Source: Cyclobacteriaceae bacterium
GTDB taxonomy: Bacteria; Bacteroidota; Bacteroidia; Cytophagales; Cyclobacteriaceae
Reading direction: 5' to 3'
DNA: 64,000 nucleotides
NCBI GenBank assembly: GCA_016786495.1
Contig: JAEUUJ010000081.1
Span: forward strand, 50,764 to 114,763
Shown here piece by piece: positions 9,447-19,654 of this stretch. The number at the start of each line of letters is the position of its first letter. Position 1 is the first letter of the stretch. The translations under genes and the position numbers were made by a program. The notes under the pieces were generated by a model. The model worked only from the letters and a program-made list of their open reading frames with translations. It did no database searches and was not told the DNA's origin.

Positions 9447-10088
9447 ATGGACATTACCAACCCAGCCATTCAAGCGTATTCGGAGGATCACACCTCGCCC
9501 GAAAGCGAGCTGTTGAAGAAGATCAATCGCGAAACGCACGTCAATGTGATGATGCCGCGGATGCTCTCAGGTCATATGCAGGGCCGGATTCTTTCGATGA
9601 TCAGTTGCATGATCCGGCCATCGGCTATTTTGGAGATTGGTACATACACAGGCTATTCGGCTTTGTGCATGGCAGAGGGATTGAAGCCTGACGGAAAATT
9701 AATAACCGTTGACATTAACGAAGAACTCGAAAGTCGTGTGCGCAATTATTTTAAATATTCCCCGTTCGATGCACAGATCGATTACCGGATCGGAAATGCG
9801 CTGGAGATCATTCCTGCACTGAACACCGATTTCGACCTGGTTTTCATTGATGCGGATAAAGAAAATTATGCGCGTTATTACGATTTAGTGATCAATCGCG
9901 TACCTTTGGGTGGGTATATTCTGGCCGACAATGTGTTATGGAGCGGGAAAGTGCTGGATGAAAAATCCGATAAAGACACCCGGGCCATTCAGGAGTTTAA
10001 CAAAAAAGTTCAGGACGATGCCCGCGTAGAGAATGTGTTATTGCCGGTACGGGACGGAATTTTAGTAATGCGCAAAGTCCGTTCGTAA
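9447..10088 (+). CDS. SAM-dependent O-methyltransferase (class I, catechol/TrmR-like)
   Basis: A 213-residue member of Methyltransferase_3. Motif I for SAM binding is LEIGTYTGYSA near residue 63. The divalent-metal and catalytic region is FIDADKENYARYYD, followed by the ADNVLWSGKV stretch typical of the family. Close relatives include small-molecule catechol/caffeoyl-CoA O-methyltransferases and the tRNA wobble-uridine methyltransferase TrmR. Length and motifs fit either, so the substrate is left open. It begins two bases after the M16 peptidase stop and is co-transcribed with it. Confidence 0.87.
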   Translation: MDITNPAIQAYSEDHTSPESELLKKINRETHVNVMMPRMLSGHMQGRILSMISCMIRPSAILEIGTYTGYSALCMAEGLKPDGKLITVDINEELESRVRNYFKYSPFDAQIDYRIGNALEIIPALNTDFDLVFIDADKENYARYYDLVINRVPLGGYILADNVLWSGKVLDEKSDKDTRAIQEFNKKVQDDARVENVLLPVRDGILVMRKVRS

Positions 10089-10124
10089 TTTTTTGGAGGC
10101 TCATTATTTTTTAAACTCGTTATC

Positions 10125-11867
10125 ATGAAGCTTGCCGCTGCACTTGTGCTCGTCACCGCTGCCGTATTTGCACAGGCCCCTGAAGTTCCTGACAAAATGC
10201 AGTTTGCCGGAATCACGCTTACGATTCGCGATGATGCCAGACGCGAGATCCAAAAGGATGTTAATATGCTTACGCAATCGGCTAAGCATCATACCATCAA
10301 AGTGGAGCGAGCTAAGACTTATTTCCCGATCATCGAAAAGATTTTTGCAGAAGAAAATGTTCCGGACGATTTCAAATACCTGGTACTTCAGGAAAGCGCG
10401 CTGATTGCTGACGCAGTTTCGGTTTCCAATGCAGTGGGATTCTGGCAATTCAAAGATTTCACGGCCGTTGAAATGGGGTTGCGCGTTGACAAGGAAATTG
10501 ACGAACGCATGAACATTGTTTCGGCTACGCGCGGTGCTGCACGCTATATCAAAAAGAACAACTATTACTTTAATAATTGGGTGTATGCGCTTCAGGCGTA
10601 CCAGATGGGTGCCGGGGGTACCATGAAGGCCGTGAAAGACTACCAGAGCGGAACGAAGCACATGACCATCACTTCAGAAACCTATTGGTACGTAAAGAAA
10701 TTTCTTGCGCACAAAATTGCCTTCGAAAATTATGTAAAAGGCCCGGGCGAAGTAAAAGTGTATACCATCACCAATCGAACGAAACGATCAATCAAAGAAG
10801 TGGCAGACGAGTTTGCGATTGATGAGGAACAACTCCGGCAATACAATAAATGGGTTCGGAAAGATCATATTCCTGATGATAAATCGTACATGCTCTCCAT
10901 TCCAACAATAGGGGAGTCTGCAAAACGCAATGCAGCGATTGCCCGGGCGGAATCGTCAAACCCGTTGGAACCGCCCAAACGTATTGACGCTGAGCCTGCA
11001 CGTGCTTCAACGACAACGATGATGCTGCACGGGATTCCGGCCATCAAAGCGATTGCAGGTGAAACACCGTCTGCGTTAGCAAAACGTGCAGATGTTGATT
11101 TGTCGGGCTTTTTACGGTACAACGATATTTCAGTGAGTGATCGAATCAATGCCGGAAAATTTTATTACCTCAAACGGAAGAAGACCCGCGGGCCGGTATC
11201 GCACCACGTAGTAATCGTAGGCGATAATTTGTGGTCGATCAGTCAGCAGTACGGAGTTCAGCTTCGCAAACTGGAACGATACAATAAAATTGATCGCGAC
11301 AACACGTTGAAAGAGGGATCTGTTATTTACCTGACGGGTAAGCGTACGGTGGAAGCGGTACCAGAAGCAGAAGAGCCTGCTGTCGAGATTGAGACGGGCG
11401 ACACATTCAACTGGACTGTTCAGCCGCAGGCTAACCCTGTGCCCGATGTTCCGGCAACTCCGCTTCCGCCACAACAAACTCCTGTTGAGCCGAAACAGGA
11501 ACTAGCGCAGCCTGACTCCGTGAAGGCTGATACTATATCGTTTGATCAGCATGTAGTGGTTGCCGGGGAAACCTTGTATTCAATCGCCAAGCGATTTGAG
11601 GTGGGTGTGATGCAGGTTGCAGAGTGGAACAACCTCTCATTGTCGGACGGGATCAAGCCGGGTCAAATTTTACGACTCCGGAAGCCTTCGGAAACGTTAG
11701 CAGCGCCCGCAGCCACGGAAGTGATTCACACCGTTAAGGCATCTGACACGTTGTACAGCATTGCGCGGGAGTATGGTGTTACCATCAAGGAGCTCATGGA
11801 TTGGAACAAAAAGAAAGATTTCGCGCTTTCGGTAGGCGAAAAACTCGTGATCGTAAAAAAGCCCTAG
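10125..11867 (+). CDS. LysM-containing lytic transglycosylase (MltD-like)
   Basis: A secreted peptidoglycan-cleaving enzyme of 580 residues. A signal peptide occupies residues 1-17. A transglycosylase SLT domain follows (about 60-200), with the catalytic Glu at residue 90 in LQESAL and the downstream AVGFWQF and YALQAYQMGAGG motifs. The second half has LysM modules that bind glycan chains: a degenerate pair (about 205-350), then clear modules starting HHVVIVGDNLWSIS, HVVVAGETLYSIA and HTVKASDTLYSIA. A Pro/Glu-rich linker separates the modules near residue 420. It sits 36 bases after the methyltransferase gene. Confidence 0.9.
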   Translation: MKLAAALVLVTAAVFAQAPEVPDKMQFAGITLTIRDDARREIQKDVNMLTQSAKHHTIKVERAKTYFPIIEKIFAEENVPDDFKYLVLQESALIADAVSVSNAVGFWQFKDFTAVEMGLRVDKEIDERMNIVSATRGAARYIKKNNYYFNNWVYALQAYQMGAGGTMKAVKDYQSGTKHMTITSETYWYVKKFLAHKIAFENYVKGPGEVKVYTITNRTKRSIKEVADEFAIDEEQLRQYNKWVRKDHIPDDKSYMLSIPTIGESAKRNAAIARAESSNPLEPPKRIDAEPARASTTTMMLHGIPAIKAIAGETPSALAKRADVDLSGFLRYNDISVSDRINAGKFYYLKRKKTRGPVSHHVVIVGDNLWSISQQYGVQLRKLERYNKIDRDNTLKEGSVIYLTGKRTVEAVPEAEEPAVEIETGDTFNWTVQPQANPVPDVPATPLPPQQTPVEPKQELAQPDSVKADTISFDQHVVVAGETLYSIAKRFEVGVMQVAEWNNLSLSDGIKPGQILRLRKPSETLAAPAATEVIHTVKASDTLYSIAREYGVTIKELMDWNKKKDFALSVGEKLVIVKKP

Positions 11868-11949
11868 CCATTTTTAGCTTTTTACCCATTTTTGTCTGGT
11901 AAATGACCCCATTTTCATTTGTTTTCCTAAAAACCTTCGCAAAAAGATT

Positions 11950-11957
11950 TATTTTTG
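11950..11957 (+). promoter_or_regulatory. Candidate -7 promoter element for the receiver gene
   Basis: TATTTTTG matches TAnnTTTG exactly, 55 bases before the ATG. No well-spaced TTTG is seen upstream (the nearest, 11918-11921, is 28 bases away), so the call is weak. Confidence 0.35.
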
Positions 11958-12011
11958 TAGCTCATAGGAATATCAAAGGTGACCCTATAACCCCTCTAAT
12001 CGGAAAATTAA

Positions 12012-12422
12012 ATGGTAGCGGAGACGACCCTGGATTTGGTGATGTTGGTAGATGACAACGATACCGATAATTTTATCAGTAAACGTATTATTGAGATTAC
12101 CAAGTTTGCAAAAGGAGTAGAAGTAAAGAGTTCGGGAAAAACAGCGCTCGACTACTTAAAGGAAAATCAAAATAACATCGAGAAAATACCCAGCCTGATT
12201 TTTCTCGACATCAACATGCCTATCGTTGACGGATTTGTATTTCTGTACGAATTCGAAAAATTCAACGAGCTTGTTCGGAACAAATGCAAGGTGATTATCT
12301 TATCGAGTTCGGATAACAAACGCGACATCGACAAGATCGTGAACAACAATCACGTGATCAAATTCATCACCAAGCCGCTGACCGAGATCGCGCTTGACGA
12401 GATCAAACTCGGAAATCTGTAA
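12012..12422 (+). CDS. Stand-alone CheY-like response regulator
   Basis: A 136-residue protein made only of a receiver domain. The acidic pair is D14/D15, the phospho-acceptor D66 lies in FLDINMP, the Ser switch residue is in ILSSSD near 98, and the Lys is K121 in FITKPL. There is no output domain, so it must work by binding a partner or as a phosphorelay intermediate. No kinase gene is adjacent; the neighbour is a convergent ABC-type permease gene. Single receivers of this kind are common in Cytophagales and are often orphans. Confidence 0.88.
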   Translation: MVAETTLDLVMLVDDNDTDNFISKRIIEITKFAKGVEVKSSGKTALDYLKENQNNIEKIPSLIFLDINMPIVDGFVFLYEFEKFNELVRNKCKVIILSSSDNKRDIDKIVNNNHVIKFITKPLTEIALDEIKLGNL

Positions 12423-12442
12423 GAATCGCCATCCGATCGCAA

Positions 12443-14884
12443 TCACTCCGACCGCAACACCTTGGCGGGATTAATGTTTGCGCCCTTCAGAATCTGGAAA
12501 CTTACCGTACCCAGCGCAATGAGCGTGAGAATAACTACCGGCACTACAAATAAATCCCACTGAAGGCTGATCCGGAAGGCGAATCCCTGCAGCCATTGAT
12601 CAATACCATACCACGTTAAGGGTACCGCAATCATACATGCGATGATGACGAGTTTCAAAAACTGCCACGACAGCAGTGAGAGGATTCCGCTTACCGATGA
12701 ACCTAGTACTTTACGGATGCTAATTTCTTTGAGTTTTTGAGTGGTCGTGAACGAAGCGAGGCCCCATAAACCGAGGCAGGCAATTACGATGGCCAGGATC
12801 GAGAACAGACTGAATATCTTTCCGAATTGCTGTTCGGACTGATACTGCGCATTGAAAAAATCATCCAGAAAGAAATAGTTGAACGGGTTGCCGGGAAATG
12901 CCTCCTTGAACGTAGCTTCCACAGTTTTGATCACTTCATTCATGTTGCTGCTGTTGACATGGATAGAATAGTTCCTTCGGGAAATCGTATCAGCTTTTAA
13001 TAACCAGGGCGAATGCTCGGTTTTTAAGGATGCCCAGTTGTAATTTTTCAATACCCCGAGTATCGCTACCGAATCGTCACCCAGAATAATTTTCTCTTCA
13101 AGGGCCTGCTCCGGAGTTCCGAGATTAAACGCAGTAAGCGCAGCTTCATTGACCAGTACTGATTCCATGTCTGATCTGTTGGCGATGTTAAAGTTGCGCC
13201 CGGCAAGCAGGGTCATTCCATAAGTGTCAACAAAGTCAGGATCAACCCACACTACACTGCCTGCTTTATTATCTTCGGCTTGCGTTCCAACCTTGCGCAT
13301 GCTCGTACCCCAATTGTGGCCGCCACCAGGGATAACTCCGGAGGTAGCTACGTTTACCACTCCCGGAATCTTTTGGATCTCGTTCTTAAGGGATACTAAT
13401 CTGTTCTTTACAGCTTTTGCATCTCTCCAGTCCAGTACGCTTGGCCCGTTAATGACAAGCATTTGCTCCATGGTCAGGCCTTTGTCCTGCGTTCGCATGA
13501 AGGTGAGTTGCCGATAAATAGCAAACGTGCCTGCAATCAAAATCAGGGAAGATGCAAATTGAAAAACCACTAACGCCTTGCGCAGAGAGAATCCCCGACC
13601 CGATTGCGCCACTTTACCTTTGAGAACTTCCGTGATCCGGAAAGAGGAGAGCAGGTAAGCCGGATATAAACCGGAGATGAACGAACCAACGACAAACAAA
13701 CCGGAGATAACAAGCCATAGCCTGTAATCCGTAAAATCGAAGGTCAATGTTTTGCCAACAATGTCGCCCAGCAAAGGCAGTAAGGCTAATGCGATGCCTA
13801 ACGCAATGACCACGCTGAGCAGATTAACGAGTACCGATTCAAAAACAAACTGCATCATCAGCTGGCTCCGGAATGCGCCAATCGATTTCTTGATACCGAC
13901 TTCCCGGGCCCGTTCCATGGCACGTGCGGTTGAAAGGTTGATATAATTAACCCAGGCAATCGCGAGAATAAATCCTGAAATCAATAGAAAGAAATAAATC
14001 GTGTTTACACTGATGGTCGCGCTTGTTTCGTGATTAAGACCCGGGTGAAGATGTATTTCGCGAATAGGTTGAAACGAATACACGCGCGTTGAGTTTGAAC
14101 GGGAAAGATCTTCTCCCTGATATTTTTCAACGAGGGGAGGGAGTTTTTCTTCCATGGCGCTGAGGTCTGCGTTCTTCTCAAGTTCAACGTACGTTACAAA
14201 GTTGTTCCAGCCCCAGCCGTCATCCTGCTGGTATTGTCCGTTCGTTAATAGATTATGCATCGGTAAAACAATCTCGAACGGAAAGTGCGAGTTCTGCGGT
14301 ACATCCTCGATAACGGCTGTAATCTCATACGCTCCATCGGCCCAGCCGCCATTGATTTGAAAAATTTTTCCCAGCGGATCCTCGTTTTCACGGAAATACC
14401 GCGCAGCGATTTTTTTGGTAATCACAGCTGAATTGGGTCTGTCGAGTGCGGTGCTGAGATTTCCCTCAATCGCCTGGTAGGTGAATACATCGAAGAACGT
14501 GGAGTCAGCAAATTGTACGTTCTCTTCATGAAAAATTGACGGATTGTTTTCGCGTTGATACGTAAACACTGCGCCTCCATACATGGGATGCGTACGAACG
14601 TATTTTTTTACACCCGGTATATCACTGACTAGCGCGGGTCCGAGCGCATAACCGGAAATAATATTCGAAGTACGAAGTTCTCCGTTTTGGTAGTACGCGC
14701 TGGTGACACGATGAATTTGGTCGGCACGGCGATGATAGCTGTCGTAGCTAAGTTCAAAATCCACGTATTTCAGGATGACCAGGCAGACGGCCATGCCGAG
14801 TGCAAGCCCGAAAATGTTGATGAATGAATAGACTTTTCTTTTTAGGAGATTTCGCGAGGCGATGAGCAAAAAGTTCTGAAGCAT
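12443..14884 (-). CDS. ABC transporter permease, MacB/FtsX family
   Basis: An 813-residue inner-membrane protein. The N-terminal helix (NLLKRKVYSFINIFGLALGMAVCLVI) leads into a MacB-type periplasmic domain. Three FtsX helices and a second copy of the same arrangement follow (second helix-periplasmic unit from about residue 435). The C-terminal FtsX signature is ISIRKVLGSSVSGIL. These duplicated permeases normally pair with a separate ATPase for lipoprotein or peptide export; no ATPase gene is visible in the window. Its stop is 20 bases from the convergent receiver gene. Confidence 0.88.
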   Translation of the reverse strand: MLQNFLLIASRNLLKRKVYSFINIFGLALGMAVCLVILKYVDFELSYDSYHRRADQIHRVTSAYYQNGELRTSNIISGYALGPALVSDIPGVKKYVRTHPMYGGAVFTYQRENNPSIFHEENVQFADSTFFDVFTYQAIEGNLSTALDRPNSAVITKKIAARYFRENEDPLGKIFQINGGWADGAYEITAVIEDVPQNSHFPFEIVLPMHNLLTNGQYQQDDGWGWNNFVTYVELEKNADLSAMEEKLPPLVEKYQGEDLSRSNSTRVYSFQPIREIHLHPGLNHETSATISVNTIYFFLLISGFILAIAWVNYINLSTARAMERAREVGIKKSIGAFRSQLMMQFVFESVLVNLLSVVIALGIALALLPLLGDIVGKTLTFDFTDYRLWLVISGLFVVGSFISGLYPAYLLSSFRITEVLKGKVAQSGRGFSLRKALVVFQFASSLILIAGTFAIYRQLTFMRTQDKGLTMEQMLVINGPSVLDWRDAKAVKNRLVSLKNEIQKIPGVVNVATSGVIPGGGHNWGTSMRKVGTQAEDNKAGSVVWVDPDFVDTYGMTLLAGRNFNIANRSDMESVLVNEAALTAFNLGTPEQALEEKIILGDDSVAILGVLKNYNWASLKTEHSPWLLKADTISRRNYSIHVNSSNMNEVIKTVEATFKEAFPGNPFNYFFLDDFFNAQYQSEQQFGKIFSLFSILAIVIACLGLWGLASFTTTQKLKEISIRKVLGSSVSGILSLLSWQFLKLVIIACMIAVPLTWYGIDQWLQGFAFRISLQWDLFVVPVVILTLIALGTVSFQILKGANINPAKVLRSE

Positions 14885-15024
14885 GGCGAGAGGTTATTGA
14901 GGGAATACCGTCGGTTTGCGGTATGGTTACGTAACCGCGCCAACAATTTCTTATAACATTGAGTTACTGGAGTTACAGGCTGGATTTGCTGAAATTATTT
15001 ATCTTTAGACAATCGCCTTATTAA

Positions 15025-16089
15025 ATGAAACTAAAGTCTGCTGTTGCTCTTTTATTTTTGACTATTTCCCTTCTCGGTGGTTGTTCATCAAGCGGTGGTG
15101 AAAATGAGCCGTCTTCGCAAGAGGTTAAAGCTTCTGTCCCGGCTACAGAGGTTAAGGTTGTCAAAGCCACCGTTCGGCCGTTTGAGTACCTGATCTCCGC
15201 TTCCGGTAAAATAGCCTCTGCTTCCGAAGTTCGAATGCAATTCAGGCGTTCAGGTATTATCGATAAAATCTATGTAAGTAGTGGTCAGGCCGTTTCTAGG
15301 GGACAGCTTCTCGCAGAACTCAATAGCGAAAGTCAAAAGCTATCTTTTGCGAAAGCAGAATTACTGTTGAAGGAAAAGCGACTCGCATTTGATGACCAAA
15401 TCATGAGTTACGTAATCGACAGCGTGAGGCGTAAACAAGCTTCCGAAAACATCCGTGTATCAAGCGGGTTAGCGGCAGCTGAGTTGGCGTATCAGGAAGC
15501 TAAGTTAGAGTTTGACAATTCATTTGTGCGGTCTCAAATTTCGGGTGTTGTCTCAGGTGTTGAATTGAACGCGGGCAGTCCGGTAAATCAAGGAGACTTG
15601 CTATGCTTTGTTCATGATGAAGAGAATTTATTAGTGCAGGCTGAAGTTTTGGAGAGCGATGCGCTATTACTCAGTCGTGGAGTATCTGCAGAAATCCGCC
15701 CGGTTGCTTCTGCGGAGACTAGCTTTCCGGCTAAAATCGAAAGCATTAATCCCAGGGTGGATGAGCGAACCGGATTAGTGAGGGTGGTCTTGCATCTGAC
15801 AGCAAAGTCCAGGGCACTTCCCGGAATGCATGTTCAGGTGGTTATGCATTTGCCGTATAGTAAAAACATTATTGTTCCAAAAGAAGCAGTGGTCGTGCGG
15901 TCAGGCAAAATGGTGGTCTTTACAGCTTCAGAAAATCTAGCGAAATGGAATTATGTTACTACAGGTCGGGATAACGGCAAAGAAATTGAAATTTTAAGTG
16001 GGCTTAACGATGGTGATGATGTCATTATCACGAACAATTTGCAGTTGGCGCATGATGCGGCCATAACCGTAACGCCTAATGATAAATAA
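15025..16089 (+). CDS. RND efflux periplasmic adaptor lipoprotein (HlyD/AcrA family)
   Basis: A 354-residue membrane-fusion protein that links an RND pump to an outer-membrane channel. The lipobox is LLGGC with Cys at residue 20. A barrel-sandwich half-motif (GKIASASEVRMQFRRSGII) is followed by a short alpha-hairpin (about 105-170). The second half-motif is VRSQISGVVSGVELNAGSPV, and the beta-barrel and membrane-proximal domains follow (FPAKIESINPRVDERTG). The gene converges on the RND permease gene and shares its last 14 bases with that gene's 3' end. No TolC-like channel gene is in the window. Confidence 0.88.
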   Translation: MKLKSAVALLFLTISLLGGCSSSGGENEPSSQEVKASVPATEVKVVKATVRPFEYLISASGKIASASEVRMQFRRSGIIDKIYVSSGQAVSRGQLLAELNSESQKLSFAKAELLLKEKRLAFDDQIMSYVIDSVRRKQASENIRVSSGLAAAELAYQEAKLEFDNSFVRSQISGVVSGVELNAGSPVNQGDLLCFVHDEENLLVQAEVLESDALLLSRGVSAEIRPVASAETSFPAKIESINPRVDERTGLVRVVLHLTAKSRALPGMHVQVVMHLPYSKNIIVPKEAVVVRSGKMVVFTASENLAKWNYVTTGRDNGKEIEILSGLNDGDDVIITNNLQLAHDAAITVTPNDK

Positions 16090-19000
16090 TCTTTTCTTTT
16101 TTCCTGGCGGTAATCCAGTAGACCAGGGGAACAAAATAAAGCGCTGCAAACGTAGCAACAATTAACCCGCCAATCGTAGCAATAGACACCGGTTTTTGCA
16201 GATCGGCACCTAGCCCGGATGAGAAGAGTATCGGTGTCAGGGCGAGTACGTTTGTACAGGTATTCATCACAATAGGTTTTAATCTGTCAAGTCCGGCCCG
16301 CTCGATGGCCTCTTGCAAAGGCAATGTTTTACGAAGGGTGTTGATGCGATCAATCTTCAGAATGGCATCGTTGTCAAGAATTCCCAATACTACAACAAGG
16401 CCAATACCCGACATGATGTTGATTGTCCCACCGGCGGCCCATAAAAAAAGAAGACTTCCGGCAAAACCGATCGGAATCGTCAACATCACAATCAACGGTT
16501 GTGAAAAAGATTCAAACTCGGCCGTTATAATGAAGTACATCAATATAAAGGAGATGATCAGAATCACAAGCATCTGACGGAGGTTTTCCTGGCGGTCAAA
16601 CCAGGTGCCTGTAAAATCAACGTTGAGATTATAGTTCCCGGCTTTGGTTGTCCAGAAGTTTCGCAAAGCGGGTTCATCGTTTACGTGGTCGGCAACTAAA
16701 GACTGATAAATTCCGGCATTGTCAGCAGTAATATTTTTGTACGCTTGTTGAAATGAAGCATTCACAAACTCACCAATCGGGTAGCTTTTCCCGTTAGTGG
16801 ATTGAACTTCCGCATACCGAACGGCAGTTTCAAAATCGGAGGCAGACCCTTCAAAAACAACAGGAGTTATTTCACCGAAATTTTTAAAGTCCGTTATCCG
16901 GTAGTCGCCAAAAATTATCTTCAATTTGCGATTGAGTTCGTTGAAATCGATTCCATAAAGTCTCATCTTTAGGAAATCAAGCCGTAGGAATACCATTGCT
17001 TCAGTTTCGAAACCTTTCCCAGACCTCAATTCCAACAGCGAATCAGGATGTATTAGCAAGTTTGCCGTTTCAACCGGAATGACGCGCTTCGATTTTAAAT
17101 CGCGCAGACGGACTTCATATAATGGCTTACTTGAAATAAACAGTTGTTCAAACGCATTCGGAGCATTCGAAAAATCAATGCGTGCTGCCGGGTATAGCGA
17201 ACGGAAGTAATCCTTCATACTTTTCTCCGTTTGTTCTTTTGCGGAATGACTTTCAAATTTTAGATAAACAGTTGCCTGCTGAGCTGAATTTTGAGTTACC
17301 GTAAGAACAAATTGCTGATAGCCGATCTCGGCTTCGGCTTGCCTGATCTTGGCTTGATGATCCGTCAGAAATTTTTCAAGCCTTTTACGAGATTCAATAA
17401 CTTCAAGTGGTTCATTCCAGTCGATGTCAATGACAATTTCCGTACGTTCAATATTGGGAAATCCTTCTTTGGGAAGTGAAATCAACAACATGATAAAAAC
17501 CGGAATAAGCAGTGTCATGCCTACGAGGCTGATGACTTTGTGATTCCATACCCACAGGAATGACTGGTGATACATTTTTTTCATCCAAATGAAAAAACGG
17601 CTATCCTCATGCTGGCTGAGTTCCCGGTTTCTGTTTACTAACAAGTAGAGCAGCGGGACAAAAATAAATGTACACACGATTGATACGAACAGAATGCTGG
17701 TCACCGCTATGGCCTGGTCGAGAAAGAGTGCACCGGTTATGCCGCTCATAAAAATCAACGGCACAAATACAGCAAGGTTCGTCAGGGCTGAACTGACAAG
17801 CGGGGTAATAACTTCATGCGTTCCCTGAACACAACTGTCCAAAAGTTGCAACCCTTCCCTTCGTTTAATGACGATGTTATCGATCACGACAATCGAGTTG
17901 TCTACCAGCATGCCTAGTCCCAACGCAAGACCGCTTAGCGAAATGATGTTTAGCGAGATGTTAAAAAGATAGAGAAGTGAAAAGCTGAGTATTAGTGATA
18001 TCGGTAAAACGATCCCCATCACAACAGGCTCACGCCATCCGCCCATGAACAAGAACAAAATGGCAAACGCAAACAGCCCCCCCCAAACAAGCGCCTGCGA
18101 CAGATTTTGAATGCTTAGCGTTAGCAATAGTGATTGATCTTGCGTTACCGCGAATGAAATGGATGGATATTCGTCCTCAAATTGCCCGACCACCTCGTAA
18201 ATCCTGGGCATGACTTCAGGCATCCGGGCCTGAGCCTGTTTATGAACTGTAATAACAATTCCTTCATTGGAATTGAATAGGTGAAATCCTTGAGGCGTTT
18301 CTGATTCGTTGTAAACTTTTGCGACCTGCTTCAGTTGAATGACCGAGTTACTGGCGGGAAGTTTAATGGGAAGATTCTCAAGCGTTGCAGGATCGTTGAT
18401 ACGCGATGTCATTTTTAGAAAGTACCGGTAGTTCCCATCCCGAACGGCCAGAGAGCCAAGATCCAGATTGGCTCCCTCTACAGCTTGTGTGATATCGTTT
18501 TCAGTAAGATTAAGGCTCCGCAGAGTGGCGTAGTCCGGGGCAATTCGAATGATTGTTCGGCGTGTACCGTTAATATCCACCAGTCCTACACCCTCAAGTT
18601 GCTCCAGCCTGCGTTTTAACACGTTTTGTGCTAAATCAGAGATGACCAGATAATCGTCCTGCCGTTGCGGAATTACCTGAATCCTGATTACCGGAATATC
18701 TGACGTGTTGGTTTTTACAACCTGTGGCCGGTCCAGGGTGCGCGGAAGCGAAGCTGTAAGCCGGTCGATTTTCTCATTCGCCTCAATGTACGCCAGGTTC
18801 ATGTCGGTACCATATTCAAGGCTGAGGGAAACCGTGCCACTTTCCTGACGGGCGATGCTCTCGGCTGATTTCAGGCCGTTAAGCGTCAGCATACTTTCGC
18901 GAATCGGACGAAGGATATTCTGTTCGATTTCTTCAGGTGGACTGTTTGGATATTGAACAGCGATGGTAATCTCGGGTACATCAATATCGGGTAAAAGCGA

Positions 19001-19096
19001 TACGGGTAGTTTATAGAATGCCAGTAAGCTCAAGGCAAGCGCTGCGATGAGTACCATGATAACCGCGATTGGCCTGAGGAGGAGAAATCTTAGCAT
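16076..19096 (-). CDS. RND efflux transporter permease (first of two)
   Basis: A 1006-residue proton-driven inner-membrane exporter. The layout is TM1, a large periplasmic porter domain, TM2-7, a second porter/docking domain (about 530-850), then TM8-12. The fourth helix reads GLGMLVDNSIVVIDN, with one acidic residue followed by Asn where AcrB has a DD pair. The N-terminus PVSLLPDIDVPEITIAVQYP is typical of the family. It shares the strand of the second RND gene at 24678-27761, from which the cassettes on the other strand separate it. Substrate unknown. Confidence 0.9.
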   Translation of the reverse strand: MLRFLLLRPIAVIMVLIAALALSLLAFYKLPVSLLPDIDVPEITIAVQYPNSPPEEIEQNILRPIRESMLTLNGLKSAESIARQESGTVSLSLEYGTDMNLAYIEANEKIDRLTASLPRTLDRPQVVKTNTSDIPVIRIQVIPQRQDDYLVISDLAQNVLKRRLEQLEGVGLVDINGTRRTIIRIAPDYATLRSLNLTENDITQAVEGANLDLGSLAVRDGNYRYFLKMTSRINDPATLENLPIKLPASNSVIQLKQVAKVYNESETPQGFHLFNSNEGIVITVHKQAQARMPEVMPRIYEVVGQFEDEYPSISFAVTQDQSLLLTLSIQNLSQALVWGGLFAFAILFLFMGGWREPVVMGIVLPISLILSFSLLYLFNISLNIISLSGLALGLGMLVDNSIVVIDNIVIKRREGLQLLDSCVQGTHEVITPLVSSALTNLAVFVPLIFMSGITGALFLDQAIAVTSILFVSIVCTFIFVPLLYLLVNRNRELSQHEDSRFFIWMKKMYHQSFLWVWNHKVISLVGMTLLIPVFIMLLISLPKEGFPNIERTEIVIDIDWNEPLEVIESRKRLEKFLTDHQAKIRQAEAEIGYQQFVLTVTQNSAQQATVYLKFESHSAKEQTEKSMKDYFRSLYPAARIDFSNAPNAFEQLFISSKPLYEVRLRDLKSKRVIPVETANLLIHPDSLLELRSGKGFETEAMVFLRLDFLKMRLYGIDFNELNRKLKIIFGDYRITDFKNFGEITPVVFEGSASDFETAVRYAEVQSTNGKSYPIGEFVNASFQQAYKNITADNAGIYQSLVADHVNDEPALRNFWTTKAGNYNLNVDFTGTWFDRQENLRQMLVILIISFILMYFIITAEFESFSQPLIVMLTIPIGFAGSLLFLWAAGGTINIMSGIGLVVVLGILDNDAILKIDRINTLRKTLPLQEAIERAGLDRLKPIVMNTCTNVLALTPILFSSGLGADLQKPVSIATIGGLIVATFAALYFVPLVYWITARKKEKIIYH

Positions 19097-19299
19097 AGAT
19101 GGGTTTTGCCAGAAAAAACAAGGTAATTAAATTATTTCTATGGTACATCACCGGCAAACGCAGCTAAATACTCTCCTCGGTATCTGTTGCGTTATCATGG
19201 CAACTGCGGTAACCGTGTGGAAACCAGTGACGTGATAGACCTATGGAGGGTGGATATTGCCGCGTAATTTTTTGATTTCTTTACTTTTTCTTACATGCC

Positions 19300-19316
19300 A
19301 TAGGAGTTACTCCTAT
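19300..19316. promoter_or_regulatory. Palindrome upstream of the first HTH gene
   Basis: ATAGGAGT, T, ACTCCTAT: a perfect 8-bp dyad with a one-base centre, 65 bases before the HTH gene. It lies in the 285-base gap between the divergent RND permease and cassette 1. It is a plausible binding site for the HTH protein or another regulator; the rest of this gap shows nothing I recognise. Confidence 0.45.
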
Positions 19317-19381
19317 AGAAGGTCTTCCAGATTTCGATAAAATTTTAGAATTGACAGTTACGCTAAATCCCTACATAGCTT

Positions 19382-19585
19382 ATGCAATTTGAAAAATACG
19401 TGAATCGCATGCAGTATTTGCAGGAATTGATCGAAAAACAAAGTACTGGAACTCCCAAAGAGCTTGCAAAGCGATTGGGAATTTCTGAACGAATGCTATA
19501 TCATTATATTGAAGGACTAAATACCACTCAAAACGTCAAGTTCTGTAGAAAAAGAAAATCATACATATTTAAGTCACTGCAATAA
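19382..19585 (+). CDS. Small HTH DNA-binding protein, cassette 1
   Basis: A 67-residue protein made almost wholly of one helix-turn-helix: an N-terminal helix (EKYVNRMQYLQELIEKQ), then TPKELAKRLGISERMLYHYIEGL, which is a clear HTH recognition unit, and a basic tail (CRKRKSYIF). It has no sensor domain. It is a close paralogue of the protein at 22137-22361, and both are the first gene of matching cassettes. It is most likely a local repressor or activator of the peptide gene that follows 69 bases later (inference from position). The surrounding sequence is visibly more AT-rich than the flanking genes. Confidence 0.8.
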   Translation: MQFEKYVNRMQYLQELIEKQSTGTPKELAKRLGISERMLYHYIEGLNTTQNVKFCRKRKSYIFKSLQ

Positions 19586-19654
19586 AATTGCTGCTAAGAA
19601 AAGTTATTTTGATTAATGCTCGATTTTAAGTAGAAACAACAAATATCAATTTTT

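Noticed and set aside
11856-11884. AAAAAGC...GCTTTTT around the lytic transglycosylase stop as a terminator
   Set aside because: The stem is A/T-only apart from one pair and includes the stop codon; not convincing.
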